This document shows, piece after piece, positions 30,881 through 42,970 of a stretch of DNA of 64,000 bases. The stretch is taken from the NCBI RefSeq assembly GCF_963678635.1, contig NC_087064.1, forward strand, positions 40,150,530 to 40,214,529. The letters run 5' to 3'. The position numbers and the translations under genes were made by a program. This stretch comes from Symsagittifera roscoffensis. Its lineage: Eukaryota > Xenacoelomorpha > Acoela > Convolutidae. How positions within the stretch are numbered: the stretch's first letter is position 1; each line of letters opens with the position of its first letter. Below the pieces are notes generated by a model, which saw nothing but the letters and a program-made list of their open reading frames with translations, searched no databases and was not told the DNA's origin.

Positions 30881-31800
30881 CTGAGACACGTAAATTAGAA
30901 CAATTAGTTTTACACGATCCTATAAGAGTCAAAATATTTCGAAAATTTTTTGATCGTATCTTTGGAAAACCCCAATTCAAACTAGCTAAAATCGCGATCG
31001 TCCTCATTACGGACCATACGTGCATTACCGACAAGGGAAAAATGTATCGGAAAAACCATCTAAGCTTAAGACATAACATTAACTCTCCTGAGTTTTCAGC
31101 AACAAATGGCACAGTTCGTGGGGGCTCCAAAGAAGAATTACTACCCGACCTCATTCTCAGAAGTCTACGTAGCCGGCGATGCGACACACAAGTGATCCTG
31201 TTAGAGGCAAAGTGGTGGACCTCACTGCGGAGTCGTCAAGTGAAGACTCGATTACCGCTGGACCTTCGTTAGAGATCTTCGAGGCACCAGGACTAGCGCC
31301 ACAAAGTGTAGTTCAAGCGGAAGATTCGCCTCAGACTTTACTCTACCACTAAGGGCCCAACCGTCACCAGTCTTGCCGGAGGCAACATTGGCGACGCCTC
31401 TGGAGCCGCTTACTCAAACGGGGCCACCAACATCGGTGAACGTTCAGGGCGAAGAGGTTCAGGGTGAAGATACTACAGAGCCTACTGGAAATGACCAAGC
31501 AAGAAGCAACTCAACCCGGTCTTCTCGTCGCTCGAAAAAGCCAACGAGGTTTTTCGGTGACCCTTTTCGCCTTTCCGTAAAGAGTATTACGGAGTCAGAG
31601 ACAGTTGAGCTGCCAACATAGACATCAGCCATAGAGCAGACGCCTCCTACTCCGTTTGTCCCGATCAGCCGCAAGGGATGTCAGTCGCCCTTCCCAAGGA
31701 CGAAGGATCAAGTTACCCATTTAAGAAAACGCGAATTGCAGAACCAGAAAAATAAGAAAAAAGAAAAACACAAACTCTCAGACTAAAACTCGCTTAAACT
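30881..31800 (+). pseudogene. Family B pol C-terminal tail
   Basis: 'DPIRVKIFRKFFDRIFGKPQ' and 'MYRKNHLSLRHNINSPE' form the beta-rich C-terminal domain. An acidic P/T-rich stretch ('LEPLTQTGPPTSVNVQGEEV') and the basic end 'RSKKPTRFFGDPFRLSVK' follow, typical of gypsy integrase tails. Partial copies lie at 34430-35180, 37195-37420 and 40310-40993. Confidence 0.7.
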
Positions 31801-31944
31801 TTTCTATGACCATTTAAATACATGTTAAATAGACACTGTCAAATCATAAACAGGTGCAACATTCGTTTACTGTGGGTTATAAAAAAATGTACATTTGACT
31901 AGTCAAAAGTCAAAAATTCTTTGATGAATTTTCTTCAAGTGTGG

Positions 31945-32245
31945 GAGAGGCCATGAGGCCACCTTCGGTACCTCACTCCTTTCTACTTATTTATTTATAA
32001 CCGTATTATAAACATATCTTACTACTCATTGTAAATTTGATTCAAGGACATATCTCACCAGCCTATTCGTCTGTCACTTTGGTTTGCTAAAATGCCTGTT
32101 GCGAAAGCCTTAAGTGTGAAATCTGGTCATAAAGAAATACGATTGTGAAACTCTACATTCAAATCTGGAAACTCTAAATCTATATTCGCTACTCTATTCT
32201 ATTTATTTATATATCTTATTTAATACAGTATTCTATTTCTACAAC
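31945..32245 (+). repeat. Family B LTR, copy 2
   Basis: Starts near 'gggagaggccatgaggccacc' (read in part), continues 'ttcggtacctcactc', and ends 'tctatttctacaaca'. It serves as the 3' LTR of the decayed element and the 5' LTR of the gag fragment that follows. Confidence 0.8.
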
Positions 32246-32275
32246 AAAGTTTTCCCGTCACGATCTGAGGTAAAT

Positions 32276-33365
32276 GTCATAGCGCAGCCAGCAGTTCCTG
32301 TGAATGAAGACAGGACTGACCTACTCGGAATTTCCCCATTTTTGGCTAGATTATCGGTTAACCCACCGTTTATTTGGGAGACATGAGTGGGACAATTTTT
32401 CTTGGCCATTAGTCTAAAAGACAATATCTCACCGCGGGAGGTGTTAGTTGCCCCAGCGGCGTTGGTGGATAAACCTTACCCGAAGCTCCGGGACCCGATG
32501 AGAATGAAACAGACGCCGCTAGTAGGACCCTTCGCAATGCAGCAGCGAAAAGAAGAATCGACGAGTATAACGACGAAAGGAGACGGAAAGGCCCTCGTAT
32601 CGTTCATAATTGGTATTATCACGAGGCAGAGGCGCGTCTTAACTATAGACTCTTTTTCTCATTGGGTAATGCGGGACAGAAGAGATTCCTGGATTCCTAT
32701 CCTCATCTGGACCTAAACACATGCTCTTTCATCGATTTCCACAAAAGCTGTGAAGATCTCTTCAAGGCAGAGCGAATGAATCAAATTGTATAATACAATT
32801 TTTATGCAGGAGAATGATTCGTTTTCTTCATTCTACGCACGCCTCAGCGCTCAAATCGCGTTGTGCAATTGGCTGATAGATCAGGAGAAAGCTACCTTAA
32901 GGGCCTTGTTTATTGGTCGCATTAGGGATGTAGAGATTCAACGTCAACTAATCAGGGCGAAAGGCAACCTCGAGGATACTCTGCAATTAGCATTGGAGAA
33001 TGAAAATGGGGCCAAAACGTCGAAATAATTTCAAAAGTTACTACCACATAACAATTCGTCGTCGATAAACGCCGATCCTATACGGGTCGAGCAAGAGCCG
33101 ACTTCCTCGGTACAGCAGTTCAGAAACCAAGGAAATAATAGCCGCGGGGTGGTCATAATCGTTTTAATCAACGTCCAAGTCAGACCAAACCTTGTTACTT
33201 TTGCGGTAATCCATTTTCTCTCGATCATCGCCGGTCATGTCCGGCCAGAGAAGCTACGTGCAATGCATGTAAAATGAAGGGTCATTTCGCCAAAGTTTGA
33301 AATACCACGAAGCGTCGTGTTAACATGGTACAACAGAACGATCCCTCATCCGATCAAGAGTGTGG
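32276..33365 (+). pseudogene. Family B gag fragment in unit 1
   Basis: Same gag as at 21570, but the start codon reads ATA (32278 region, 'gtcatagcgcagcc') and the Trp codon in 'WETW' has become TGA ('gagacatgagtggg'). Capsid and zinc-knuckle parts follow up to 'gatcaagagtgtgg', where the sequence jumps into LTR sequence. Confidence 0.75.
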
Positions 33366-33655
33366 ATATTTATTTATATCCGTATTATAAACATACCTAA
33401 CTATTCATTTTAAATTTGATTCAAGGACATATCTCACCAGCCTATTCTACTGACACTTTGGTTTGCTAAAATGCCAGTTGCGAAAGCCTTAAGTGTGAAA
33501 TCTAGTCATAAAGAAATACGATTGTGAAACTCTGGAAAACTCTTGTGAAACTTCAAAACTGGAAACTCTAAATCTATATTCGTTGCTCTATTCTATTCAT
33601 TTATATATCTTATTTAATTCAGTATTCTATTTTTACAAACAAGTTTTCCCGTCAC
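33366..33655 (+). repeat. Family B LTR, copy 3 (5' truncated)
   Basis: It joins gag directly at 'gtgtgg|atatttatttatatcc', lacking the first ~40 bp of the LTR. It is followed by 'cccgtcacgatctgaagg'. Confidence 0.75.
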
Positions 33656-33670
33656 GATCTGAAGGAAATG

Positions 33671-34225
33671 TCATAACCGAAAAATTAACAGGCAAAAATG
33701 AAAGTTTACATCTGATGATTGAGATTGTTTTTGATTAGTTTGAATACTTTTCTGACAAAAAGATGCTGGTCTTTTAATGAACATTTTACAACTTTTCTGC
33801 CAGTTGATCCAAAAACAAGGTGTAGAAAAATACCCTGTTAAATTTCCAATACTCTCCGGTTGAAAACTTTTTTCTTCTGTTCCTTGAAACCACGTCAATT
33901 TTTTTCGACAAATGGCTCGGTGCGTTGAGTAGAGCACCCTTACATTAAAGAATGCACGTTGACCACTTTCACTCTAAAAAATGCTGGCACTTATATCAAG
34001 CCGAGCGTTTACTGCAGTATTTCTTGATCTTTAAGCAAATACTTCGGTATCGACAGAATGCAAAGTAGGTTCTTGTCTTACATCATGATACACTCCAGAC
34101 AAGAAACCCGCCAGCATAGAACAAATTTCATCATGTTTCATGTAAACGAAACCACCTTTATTACAAATCATAGCACTATGGGCATCGACGGTTTTACCAC
34201 AATGTCATATCAAGGAGATATCACG
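33671..34225 (-). pseudogene. Eroded transposon-derived frame, unit 1
   Basis: Minus-strand reading in several frames gives 'GGFVYMKHDEICSMLAGFLS', 'RQEPTLHSVDTEVFA', 'NARLDISASIF', 'SESGQRAFFNVRVLYSTHRA' and 'SLKDQHLFVRKVFKLIKNN'. The flow looks like a once-continuous protein of ~180 residues. I recall similar wording in uncharacterised transposon-linked proteins of cnidarians and other invertebrates, but cannot name the family. A second copy lies at 39454-40010. Confidence 0.4.
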
Positions 34226-34311
34226 TAGATTTAAGAGGTAACGCAAACAAAAGCATCTCTGAAAAACGTTTCTCCATATTAAAAATTTCTTTGGCTAAAA
34301 GTAGAGAGGTT

Positions 34312-35300
34312 AACTTAGCTAGTGACTTAGCTAGCTCATTAAAGTCCGGAATCACGAAGGGGACCCTACGTTTTTATGACCATGTTGAGGACCCGCCGGT
34401 GCCTGCTCTGTCACATTCTCAGCGATTGAATGAGTCGACGTCAACGAGGCCAAAAAGACTCTAAGACACGTAAATTGGAACAATTAGTTTTACAAGATCC
34501 TATAAGAGTCAAAATATTTCGAAAAATTTTTGATCGTAACTCTGGAAAACCTCTATTCAAACTAGCTAAAATCAAGATCGTCCCCATTACGGACCATACG
34601 TATATTACCGACATGGGAAAAGTGTATCGGAAAAACCATCTAAGCTTAAGACATAACTTAAACTCTCCTGAGCTTTAGCAACAACTGGCACAGTTGATGA
34701 GGGCTCCAAAGACGAATTACTACCCGACCTCATTCTCAGAAGTCTACTTCGCCGGTGATGCGACACACAAGTTATCCTGTTAGAGGCAAAGTGGTGGACC
34801 TCACTGCGGAGTCGTCAAGTGAAGACTCGATTACCGCTGGACCTTCGTTAGAGATCTTCGAGGCACCACGACTAGCGCCACAACGTGCAGTTCAAGAGGA
34901 AGACTCGCCTTAGACTTTTACTCTACCCCTAGCGGCCCAACCGTCACCAATCTAGCCGGAGGCAACATTGGCGACGCCTCTGGAGCCGCTTACTCAAACT
35001 GGGCCACCAACATCGGTGAACGTTCAGAGCGAAGAGGTTCAGGGTGAAGATACTACAGAGCCTACTGGAAATGACCAAGCAAAAAGCAACTCAACCCGGT
35101 CTTCTGGTCGCTCGAAAAAGCCAACGAGGTTTTTCGGTGACCCTTTTCGCCATTCCGTAAAGAGTATAAAGGAGTAAGAGACAGTTGAGCTGCCAACACA
35201 GACATCAGCCATGGAGGAGACGCCTCCAACCCCGTTAGTCCCGATCAGCCGCAAGGGATGTCAGTCGCCCATCCCAAGGACGATGGATCAAGTTACCCCA
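34312..35300 (+). pseudogene. Family B pol tail fragment, unit 1
   Basis: The segment with 'SKTRKLEQLVLQDPIRVKIF', 'VYRKNHLSLRHNLNSPEL', then 'LEPLTQTGPPTSVNVQSEEV' and 'RSKKPTRFFGDPFRHSVKSI'. Same region as 30881-31780 with indels and stops. The integrase core is absent. Confidence 0.7.
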
Positions 35301-35533
35301 TTTAAGAAAACGCGAATTACAGAACCAGAAAAATAGGAAAAATAAAAACACAAACTCTCAGACTAAAACTCGCTTAAACTCTTCTATGACCATTTAAATA
35401 CATGTTAAATAGACACTGTCAAATCATAAACGGGTGCAACATTCGCTTACTGAGGGTTATAATAAAATGTACATTTGACTAGTCAAAAGTCAAAACTTAT
35501 TCTTTGATGAATTTTCTTCAAGTAGAGCAGATG

Positions 35534-35826
35534 TCATGAGGCGACCTTCGGTATCTCACTCTATTCTACTTATTTATTTATATCCGTATTATAATTATAT
35601 CTTACTATTCATTCTAGTGCAGTAAATTTGATTCAAGGACATATCACCAGCCTATTCGTCTGTCACTTTGGTTTGCTAAAATGCCAGTTGCGAAAGCCTT
35701 AAATGTGAAATCTAGTCATAAAGAAAAACGATTGTGAAACTCTAAATTCAAATCTGGAAACTATATTCGCTACTCTATTCTATTTATTTATATATCTTAT
35801 TTAATTCAGTATTCTATTTTTACAAC
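35534..35826 (+). repeat. Family B LTR, copy 4
   Basis: Begins TGTCATGAGGCGACCTTCGG and ends 'tctatttttacaac', followed by 'ctcccgtcacgatctgaagg'. About 165 bp of the eroded minus-strand frame follows before family A sequence. Confidence 0.75.
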
Positions 35827-36011
35827 CTCCCGTCACGATCTGAAGGAAATGTCATAACCGAAAAATTAACAGGCAAAAACGAAAGTTTATATCTGATGAT
35901 TGAGATTGTTTTTGATTAGTTTGAATACTTTTCTGACAAAAAGATGCGGGTCTTTTAATGAACATTTTACACTCGTTTACTTTTCGTGAGGTTTTACACT
36001 CGTGAGGTTTT

Positions 36012-37190
36012 GTTTTATATTTGTGCCATGACTTCAGTTGTCTAATGACAGGGTCAAGATTTTGGTATTTTTGTAAGTTGTAGTGTAACTTTTTCTGTTG
36101 ATGGTTGAAAAAATATTGTCGACTTCTAATTTTGATAGGGGAATTGTATCGAGTGGGTCATGAAGATTAAAAACTTGATGTACTGTGTATTTTAAATCAT
36201 TTGTTGGTGGTCCTGATAATTTATTTTATCAGTTAAATTTTCTTTTTCAATTAAAGGGGAAGGATATTTTTTGTGTGGTTGTTGTTTTGTTTTCTTTTGT
36301 TGGGTATTATTTTTTATCCAATGTGAATATGGTATTGGCTTAAATGTGGATGTTCCTAGTAAATCAACTTCGTAGTGATTGTTTTGACAATTTAAATAAA
36401 GCGGGAAATGTTGTAAATTATTTATTTGTGATTGATCGATATCGTTTTTACTGCATATTTACATTCTAATCGTGGTGATGTTTCAGGTGGCGTATTTCTA
36501 CTAATGTATCTGGTAATGCAAGATTTTTTCCTGCTGTCCAAACTTTATGTAGGTTTGGGAATTTCATTAGAATTAACTGAAATCTATAATTTCTATGGTT
36601 TGGAATTGATTTCTGTGTGAAAAGAAATATAATTGGTTTGTGATCTGTAAATAGAACTGTTGGGTGTTTTGATCCAAGGATCAGAAATTCATAATCTGTA
36701 AGTGTATATATTATAGCTGTACATTCTCTCATGAGGGTAGAGAGCCGTAGTTCAGCTTGTGTAAATAAACGAGAATTTGCTGATATGAGGTTCATTTTAT
36801 TTGTTCCATTGTGTGATTGTAATAATGCTGCGCCGATGCCAAAATTTGAAGCATCGCACATTGCGTAGAATGGTTGATTCGGATCTGGAATTGTGTTTGA
36901 AATTTGTTCTGTTAAAAGTTTTTTAATTCCTTTAAATCGTGTCTGATGTTCAGTAGTCCATTCAAAATTATTTTGTTGTCTAGGGATGTTATAGAAAGGT
37001 CTTAAGTATAGTTGCATTTTGTATACATATTTACTTAAGAAAATCAACATTCCAAGGAATTCTTGGATTTTCTTTTTATTTGTAAAAGGTTGAAGTTTTT
37101 GAATTGCGTCGACGCATGATTTTAATGGAGTTATAGTGTTTCTTTCAAAAATGTGTCCAAGAAACTTTACGCGTGTTAAGAAAAAATGTG
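36012..37190 (-). pseudogene. Family A RNase H/integrase-start fragment, unit 1
   Basis: Minus strand: 'VKFLGHIFERNTITPLKSC', 'FLGMLIFLSKYVYKMQLYLR', 'PFYAMCDASNFGIGAALLQS', 'RECTAIIYTLTDYEFLILGS', 'TVLFTDHKPIIFLF' and 'GKNLALPDTL', where a one-base loss shifts the frame just before the expected 'SRNTPPE'. It then continues to the integrase start and breaks at 36012 ('cacaaatataaaac'). The same frameshift is present in unit 2. Confidence 0.85.
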
Positions 37191-37729
37191 GCAAAAGGAG
37201 GCAACATTGGCGACGCCTCTGGAGCCGCTTACTCAAACGGGGCCACCAACATCGGTGAACGTTCAGGGCGAAGAGGTTCAGGGTGAAGACACTACAGAGC
37301 CTACTGGAAATGACCAAGCAAGAAGCAACTCAACCCGGTCAACGAGGTTTTTCGGTGACCCTTTTCGCCTTTCCGTAAAGAGTATTACGGAGTCAGAGAC
37401 AGTTGAGCTGCCAAAATAGACATCAGCCATAGAGCAGACGCCTCCTACTCCGTTTGTCCCGATCAGCCGCAAGGGATGTCAGTCGCCCTTCCCAAGGACG
37501 AAGGATCAAGTTACCCATTTAAGAAAACGCGAATTGCAGAACCAGAAAATGAAGAAAAAAGAAAAACACAAACTCTCAGACTAAAACTCGCTTAAACTTT
37601 TCTATGACCATTTAAATACATGTTAAATTGACACTGTCAAATCATAAACAGGTGCAACATTCGTTTACTGTGGGTTATAAAAAAATGTACATTTGACTAG
37701 TCTTTGATGAATTTTCTTCAAGTGTGGGA

Positions 37730-38030
37730 GAGGCCATGAGGCGACCTTCGGTACCTCACTCTATTCTACTTATTTATTTATAACCGTATTATAAACATAT
37801 CTCAGTACTCATTGTAAATTTGATTCAAGGACATATCTCACCAGCCTATTCGTCTGTCACTTTGGTTTGCTAAAATGCCTGTTGCGAAAGCCTTAAGTGT
37901 TAAATCTGGTCATAAAGAAATACGATTGTGAAACTCTAAATTCAAATCTGGAAACTCTAAATCTATATTCGCTACTCTATTCTATTTATTTATATATCTT
38001 ATTTAATTCAGTATTCTATTTCTACAACAA
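37730..38030 (+). repeat. Family B LTR, copy 5
   Basis: Unit 2 counterpart of 31945-32245, beginning 'aggccatgaggcgaccttcgg' (read in part) and ending 'ctatttctacaaca'. Confidence 0.75.
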
Positions 38031-38057
38031 AGTTTTCCCGTCACAATCTGAGGTAAA

Positions 38058-39147
38058 TGTCATGGCGCAGCCAGCAGTTCCTGTGAATAAAGACAGGACT
38101 GACCTACTCGGAATTTCCCCATTTTTGGCTAGATTATCGGTTAACCCACCGTTTATTTGGGAGACATGGGTGGGACAATTTTTCTTGGCCATTAGTCTAA
38201 AAGACAATATCTCACCGCGGGAGGTGTTAGATGCCCCAGCGGCGTTGGTGGATGAACCTTACCCGAAGCTCCGGGACCCGATGAGAATGAAGCAGACGCC
38301 GCTAGTAGGACACTTCGCAATGCAGCAGCGAAAAGAAGAATCGACGAGTATAACGACGAAAGGAGACGGAAAGGCCCTCGTATCGTTCATAATTGGTATT
38401 ATCACGAGGCAGAGGCGCGTCTTAACTATAGACTCTTTTTCTCATTGGGTAATGCGGGACAGAAGAGATTCCTGGATTCCTATCCTCATCTGGACCTAAA
38501 CACAGGCTCTTTCATCGATTTCCACAAAAGCTGTGAAGATCTCTTCAAGGCAGAGCGAATGAATCAAATTGTACAATACAATTTTTATGCAGGAGAATGA
38601 TTCGTTTTCTTCATTCTACGCACGCCTCAGCGCTCAAACCGCGTTGTGCAATTGGCTGATAGATCAGGAGAAAGCTACCTTAAGGGACTTGTTTATTGGT
38701 CGCATTAGGGATGTAGAGATTCAACGTCAACTAATCAGGGCGAAAGGCAACCTCGAGGATACTCTGCAATTGGCATTGGAGAATGAAAATGGGGCCAAAA
38801 CGTCGTAATTATTTCAAAAGTTACTACCACATAACAATTCGTCGTCGATAAACGCCGATCCTATACGGGTCGAGCAAGAGCCGACTTCCTCGGTACAGCA
38901 GTTCAGAAACCAAGTAAACAATAGCCGCGGGGTGGTCATAATCGTTTTAATCAACGTCCAAGTCAAACCAAACCTTGTTACTTTTGCGGTAATCCATTTT
39001 CTCTCGATCATCGCCGGTCATGTCCGGCCAGAGAAGCTACGTGCAATGCATGTAAAATGAAGGGTCATTTCGCCAAAGTTTGTAATACCACGAAGCGTCG
39101 TGTTAACATGGTACAACAGAACGATCCCTCATCCGATCAAGAGTGTG
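38058..39147 (+). pseudogene. Family B gag fragment in unit 2
   Basis: Keeps ATG and the Trp codon lost in unit 1 ('MAQPAVPVNKDRTDLLGISP', 'WETWVGQFFLAISL'). The capsid again changes frame near 38330 and ends with TAA after 'ENENGAKTS'. Zinc-knuckle coding follows up to the LTR junction at 39148. Confidence 0.75.
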
Positions 39148-39440
39148 GATAGTTATTTATATCCGTATTATAAACATACCTTACTATTCATTTTAAATTT
39201 GATTCAAGGACATATCTCACCAGCCTATTCGTCTGACACTTTGGTTTGCTAAAATGCCAGTTGCGAAAGCCTTAAGTGTGAAATCTAGTCATAAAGAAAT
39301 ACGATTGTGAAACTCTGGAAAACTCTTGTGAAACTTCAAAACTGGAAACTCTAAATCTATATTCGTTACTCTATTCTATTCATTTATATATCTTATTTAA
39401 TTCAGTATTCTATTTTTACAAACAAGTTTTCCCGTCACTA
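39148..39440 (+). repeat. Family B LTR, copy 6 (5' truncated)
   Basis: Same gag-LTR junction as copy 3 ('gtgtgg|atagttatttatatcc'). Confidence 0.75.
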
Positions 39441-39453
39441 TCTGAAGGAAATG

Positions 39454-40010
39454 TCATAACCGAAAAATTAACAGGCAAAAATGAAAGTTTACATCTGATG
39501 ATTGAGATTGTTTTTGATTAGTTTGAATACTTTTCTGACAAAAAGATGCTGGTCTTTTAATGAACATTTTACACTCGTTAACTTTTCTGCCAGTTGATCC
39601 AAAAACAAGGTGTAGAAAAATACCCTGTTCAATTTCCAATACTCTCCGGTTGTAAACTTTTTTCTTCTGTTCCTTGAAACCACGTCAATTTTTTTCGACA
39701 AATGGCTCGGTGCGTTGAGTAGAGCACCCTTACATTAAATAATGCACGTTGACCACTTTCACTCTAAAAATTGCTGGCACTTATATCAAGCCGAGCGGTT
39801 TCTGCAGTATTTCTTGATCTTTAAGCAAATACTTCGGTATCGACAGAATGCAAAGTAGGTTCTTGTCTTACATCATGATACACTCCAGACAAGAAACCCG
39901 CCAGCATAGAACGAATTTCATCATGTCTCATGTAAACGAAACCACCTTTATTACAAATCATAGCATTATGGGCATCGGCGGTTTTACCACAATGTCATAT
40001 CAAGGAGATA
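39454..40010 (-). pseudogene. Eroded transposon-derived frame, unit 2
   Basis: Second copy of 33671-34225. Here the frame 'FLDQLAEKLTSVKCSLKDQH' reads on as 'LFVRKVFKLIKNNLNHQ', with ~6 bp more ('ctcgtta') than unit 1. No family assigned. Confidence 0.4.
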
Positions 40011-40099
40011 TCACGTAGATTTAAGAGGTAACGCAAACAAAAGCATCTCTGAAAAACGTTTCTCCATATTAAAAATTTCTTTGGCTAAAAGTAGAGTGG

Positions 40100-41130
40100 T
40101 TAACTTAGCTAGTGACTTAGCTAGCTCATTAAAGTCCGGAATCACGAAAGGGACACTACGTTTTTATGACCATGTTGAGGACCCGCCGGTGCCTGCTCTG
40201 TCACATTCTCAGCGATTGAATGAGTCGACGTCAACGAGGCCAAAAAAACTCTAAGACACGTAAATAAGAACAATTAGTTTTACAAGATCATATAAGAGTC
40301 AAAATATTTCGAAAAGTTTTTGATCGTAACTCTGGAAAACCTCTATTCAAACTAGCTAAAATCAAGATCGTCCCCATTACGGACCATACGTATATTACCG
40401 ACATGGGAAAAGTGTATCGGAAAAACCATCTAAGCTTAAGACATAACTAACTCTCCTGAGCTTTAGCAACAACTGGCACAGTTGATGAGGGCTCCAAAGA
40501 AGAATTACTACCCGACCTCATTCTCAGAAGTCTACTTCGCCGGTGATGCGACACACAAGTTATCCTGTTAGAGGCAATGTCAGGTCCAGCGGTAAGGTCC
40601 AGCGGTAATCGAGTCCTCACTGCGGAGTCGTCAAGTGAAGACTCGATTACCGCTGGACCTTCGTTAGAGATCTTCGAGGCACCACGACTAGCGCCACAAA
40701 GTGCAGTTCAAGAGGAAGACTCGCCTCAGACTTTTACTCTACCCCTAGCGGCCCAACCGTCACCAGTCTTGCCGGAGGCAACATTGGCGACGCCTCTGGA
40801 GCCGCTTACTCAAACTGGGCCACCAACATCGGTGAACGTTCAGAGCGAAGAGGTTCAGGGTGAAGATACTACAGAGCCTACTGGAAATGACCAAGCAAGA
40901 AGCAACTCAACCCGGTCTTCTGGTCGCTCGAAAAAGCCAACGAGGTTTTTCGGTGAGCCTTTTCGCCATTCCGTAAAGAGTATAAAGGAGTAAGAGACAG
41001 TTGAGCTGCCAACACAGACATCAGCCATAGAGGAGACGCCTCCAACCCCGTTAGTCCCGATCAGCCGCAAGGGATGTCAGTCGCCCATCCCAAGGACGAT
41101 GGATCAAGTTACCCCATTTAAGAAAACGCG
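40100..41130 (+). pseudogene. Family B pol tail fragment, unit 2
   Basis: As in unit 1. The frame 40577-40993 is open for 138 residues from an ATG created by the templated insertion ('MSGPAVRSSGNRVLTAESSS'), through 'EAPRLAPQSAVQEEDSPQTF' to 'RSKKPTRFFGEPFRHSVK'. The ATG is not ancestral. Confidence 0.7.
40594..40661. repeat. 22-bp perfect inverted repeat from templated insertion
   Basis: Arms 40594-40615 and 40640-40661 are exact reverse complements (aaggtccagcggtaatcgagtc) around a 24-bp spacer. Only the right arm exists in unit 1 and in the 31-kb copy, so the left arm was added in unit 2. A 13-bp direct repeat 'aggtccagcggta' adjoins it. Confidence 0.9.
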
Positions 41131-41345
41131 AATTACAGAACCAGAAAAATAGGAAAAATAAAAACACAAACTCTCAGACTAAAACTCGCTTAAACTCTTC
41201 TATGACCATTTAAATACATGTTAAATAGACACTGTCAAATCATAAACGGGTGCAACATTCGCTTACTGAGGGTTATAATAAAATGTACATTTGACTAGTC
41301 AAAAGTCAAAACTTATTCTTTGATGAATTTTCTTCAAGTAGAGGA

Positions 41346-41645
41346 GATGTCATCAGGCGACCTTCGGTACCTCACTCTATTCTACTTATTTATTTATATC
41401 CGTATTATAATTATATCTTACTATTCATTCTAGTGCAGTAAATTTGATTCAAGGACATATCACCAGCCTATTCGTCTGTCACTTTGGTTTGCTAAAATGC
41501 CAGTTGCGAAAGCCTTAAATGTGAAATCTAGTCATAAAGAAAAACGATTGTGAAACTCTAAATTCAAATCTGGAAACTATATTCGCTACTCTATTCTATT
41601 TATTTATATATCTTATTCAATTCAGTATTCTATTTTTACAACCTC
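41346..41645 (+). repeat. Family B LTR, copy 7
   Basis: Begins TGTCATCAGGCGACCTTCGG and ends 'tctatttttacaac'. About 180 bp of the eroded minus-strand frame separates it from the family A element. Confidence 0.75.
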
Positions 41646-42108
41646 CCGTCACGATCTGAAGGAAATGTCATAACCGAAAAATTAACAGGCAAAAACGAAA
41701 GTTTATATCTGATGATTGAGATTGTTTTTGATTAGTTTGAATACTTTTCTGACAAAAAGATGCGGGTCTTTTAATGAACATTTTACACTCGTTTACTTTT
41801 CGTGAGGTTTTACACTCGTGACGTTTTGTTTTATATTTGTGCCATGACTTCAGTTGTCTAATGACAGGGTCAAGATTTTGGTATTTTTGTAATAGTTGTA
41901 GTGTAACTTTTTCTGTTGATGGTTAAACAAATATTGTCGATTTCTAATATTGATAGGGGAATTGTATCGAGTGGGTCATGAAGATTAAAAACTTGATTTA
42001 CTGTGTATTTTAAATCATTTGTTGGTGGTCCTGATAATTTATTTTATCAGTTAAATTTTCTTTTTCAATTAAAGGGAAAGGATCTTTTTTGTGTGGTTAT
42101 TGTTTTGT

Positions 42109-42970
42109 TTACTTTTGTTGGGTATTATTTTTTATCCAATGTGAATATGGTATTGGCTTAAATGTGGATGTTCCTAGTAAATCAACTTCGTAGTGATTGA
42201 TTTGACAATTTAAATAAAGCGGGAAATGTTGTAAATTATTTATTTGTGATTGATCGATATCGGTTTTTACTGCATATTTACATTCTAATCGTGGTGATGT
42301 TTCAGGTGGCGTATTTCTACTAATGTATCTGGTAATGCAAGATTTTTTCCTGCTGTCCAAACTTTATGTAGGTTTGGGAATTTCATTAGAATTAACTGAA
42401 ATCTATAATTTCTATGGTTTGGAATTGATTTCTGTGTGAAAAGAAATATAATTGGTTTGTGATCTGTAAATAGAACTGTTGGGTGTTTTGATCCAAGTAT
42501 CAGAAATTCATATTCTGTAAGTGTATATATTATAGCTGTACATTCTCTCATGAGGGTAGAGAGTCGTAGTTCAGCTTGTGTAAATAAACGAGAATTTGCT
42601 GATATGAGGTTCATTTTATTTGTTACATTGTGTGATTGTAATAATGCTGCGCCGATGCCAAAATTTGAAGCATCGCACATTGCGTAGAATGGTTGATTCG
42701 GATCTGGAATTGTGTTTGAAATTTGTTCTGTTAAAAGTTTTTTAATTCCTTCAAATCGTGTCTGATGTTCAGTAGTCCATTCAAAATTATTTTGTTGTCT
42801 AGGGATGTTATAGAAAGGTCTTAAGTATAGTTGCATTTTGTATACATATTTACTTAAGAAAATCAACATTCCAAGGAATTCTTGGATTTTCTTTTTATTT
42901 GTAAGTGGTTGAAGTTTTTGAATTGCGTCGACGCATGATTTTAATGGAGTTATAGTGTTTCTTTCAAAAA
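42109..42970 (-). pseudogene. Family A RNase H and connection domain
   Basis: 'FLSKYVYKMQLYLRPFYNIP', 'QPFYAMCDASNFGIGAALLQ' (catalytic Asp), 'LMRECTAIIYTLTEYEF' (Glu), 'VLFTDHKPIIFLFTQ' (Asp) and 'AGKNLALPDTL'. A missing base then shifts the frame from 'SRNTPPE' to 'VEIRHLKHHHD'. The other frame continues 'ETSPRLECKYAV' as in the intron copy. Confidence 0.85.

Larger units (their letters stand above)
21233..32245 (+). mobile_element. Family B Ty3/gypsy element, decayed, interrupted by a LINE
   Basis: The order LTR-gag-(LINE insertion)-gag/nucleocapsid-protease-RT-RNase H-integrase-C-terminal pol tail-LTR lies on the plus strand. Every domain is recognisable but broken by several stops or frameshifts, so it is non-autonomous. 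Without the ~4.3-kb LINE and the duplicated gag piece it would be ~6.4 kb, a usual size for the group. Confidence 0.8.
31379..37194. repeat. Segmental tandem duplication, unit 1 (~5.8 kb)
   Basis: 31379-37194 and 37195-~43005 contain the same mosaic in the same order: family B pol tail, LTR, gag, truncated LTR, eroded minus-strand frame, second pol tail, LTR, family A RNase H fragment. Anchors are offset by 5782-5820 bp. Unique internal junctions (for example gag fused to LTR at 33366/39148) are shared, so the unit was assembled before it duplicated. The unit-unit junction is at about 37190, where family A sequence 'gaaaaaatgtg' runs into family B 'ggaggcaacattgg'. Confidence 0.88.
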
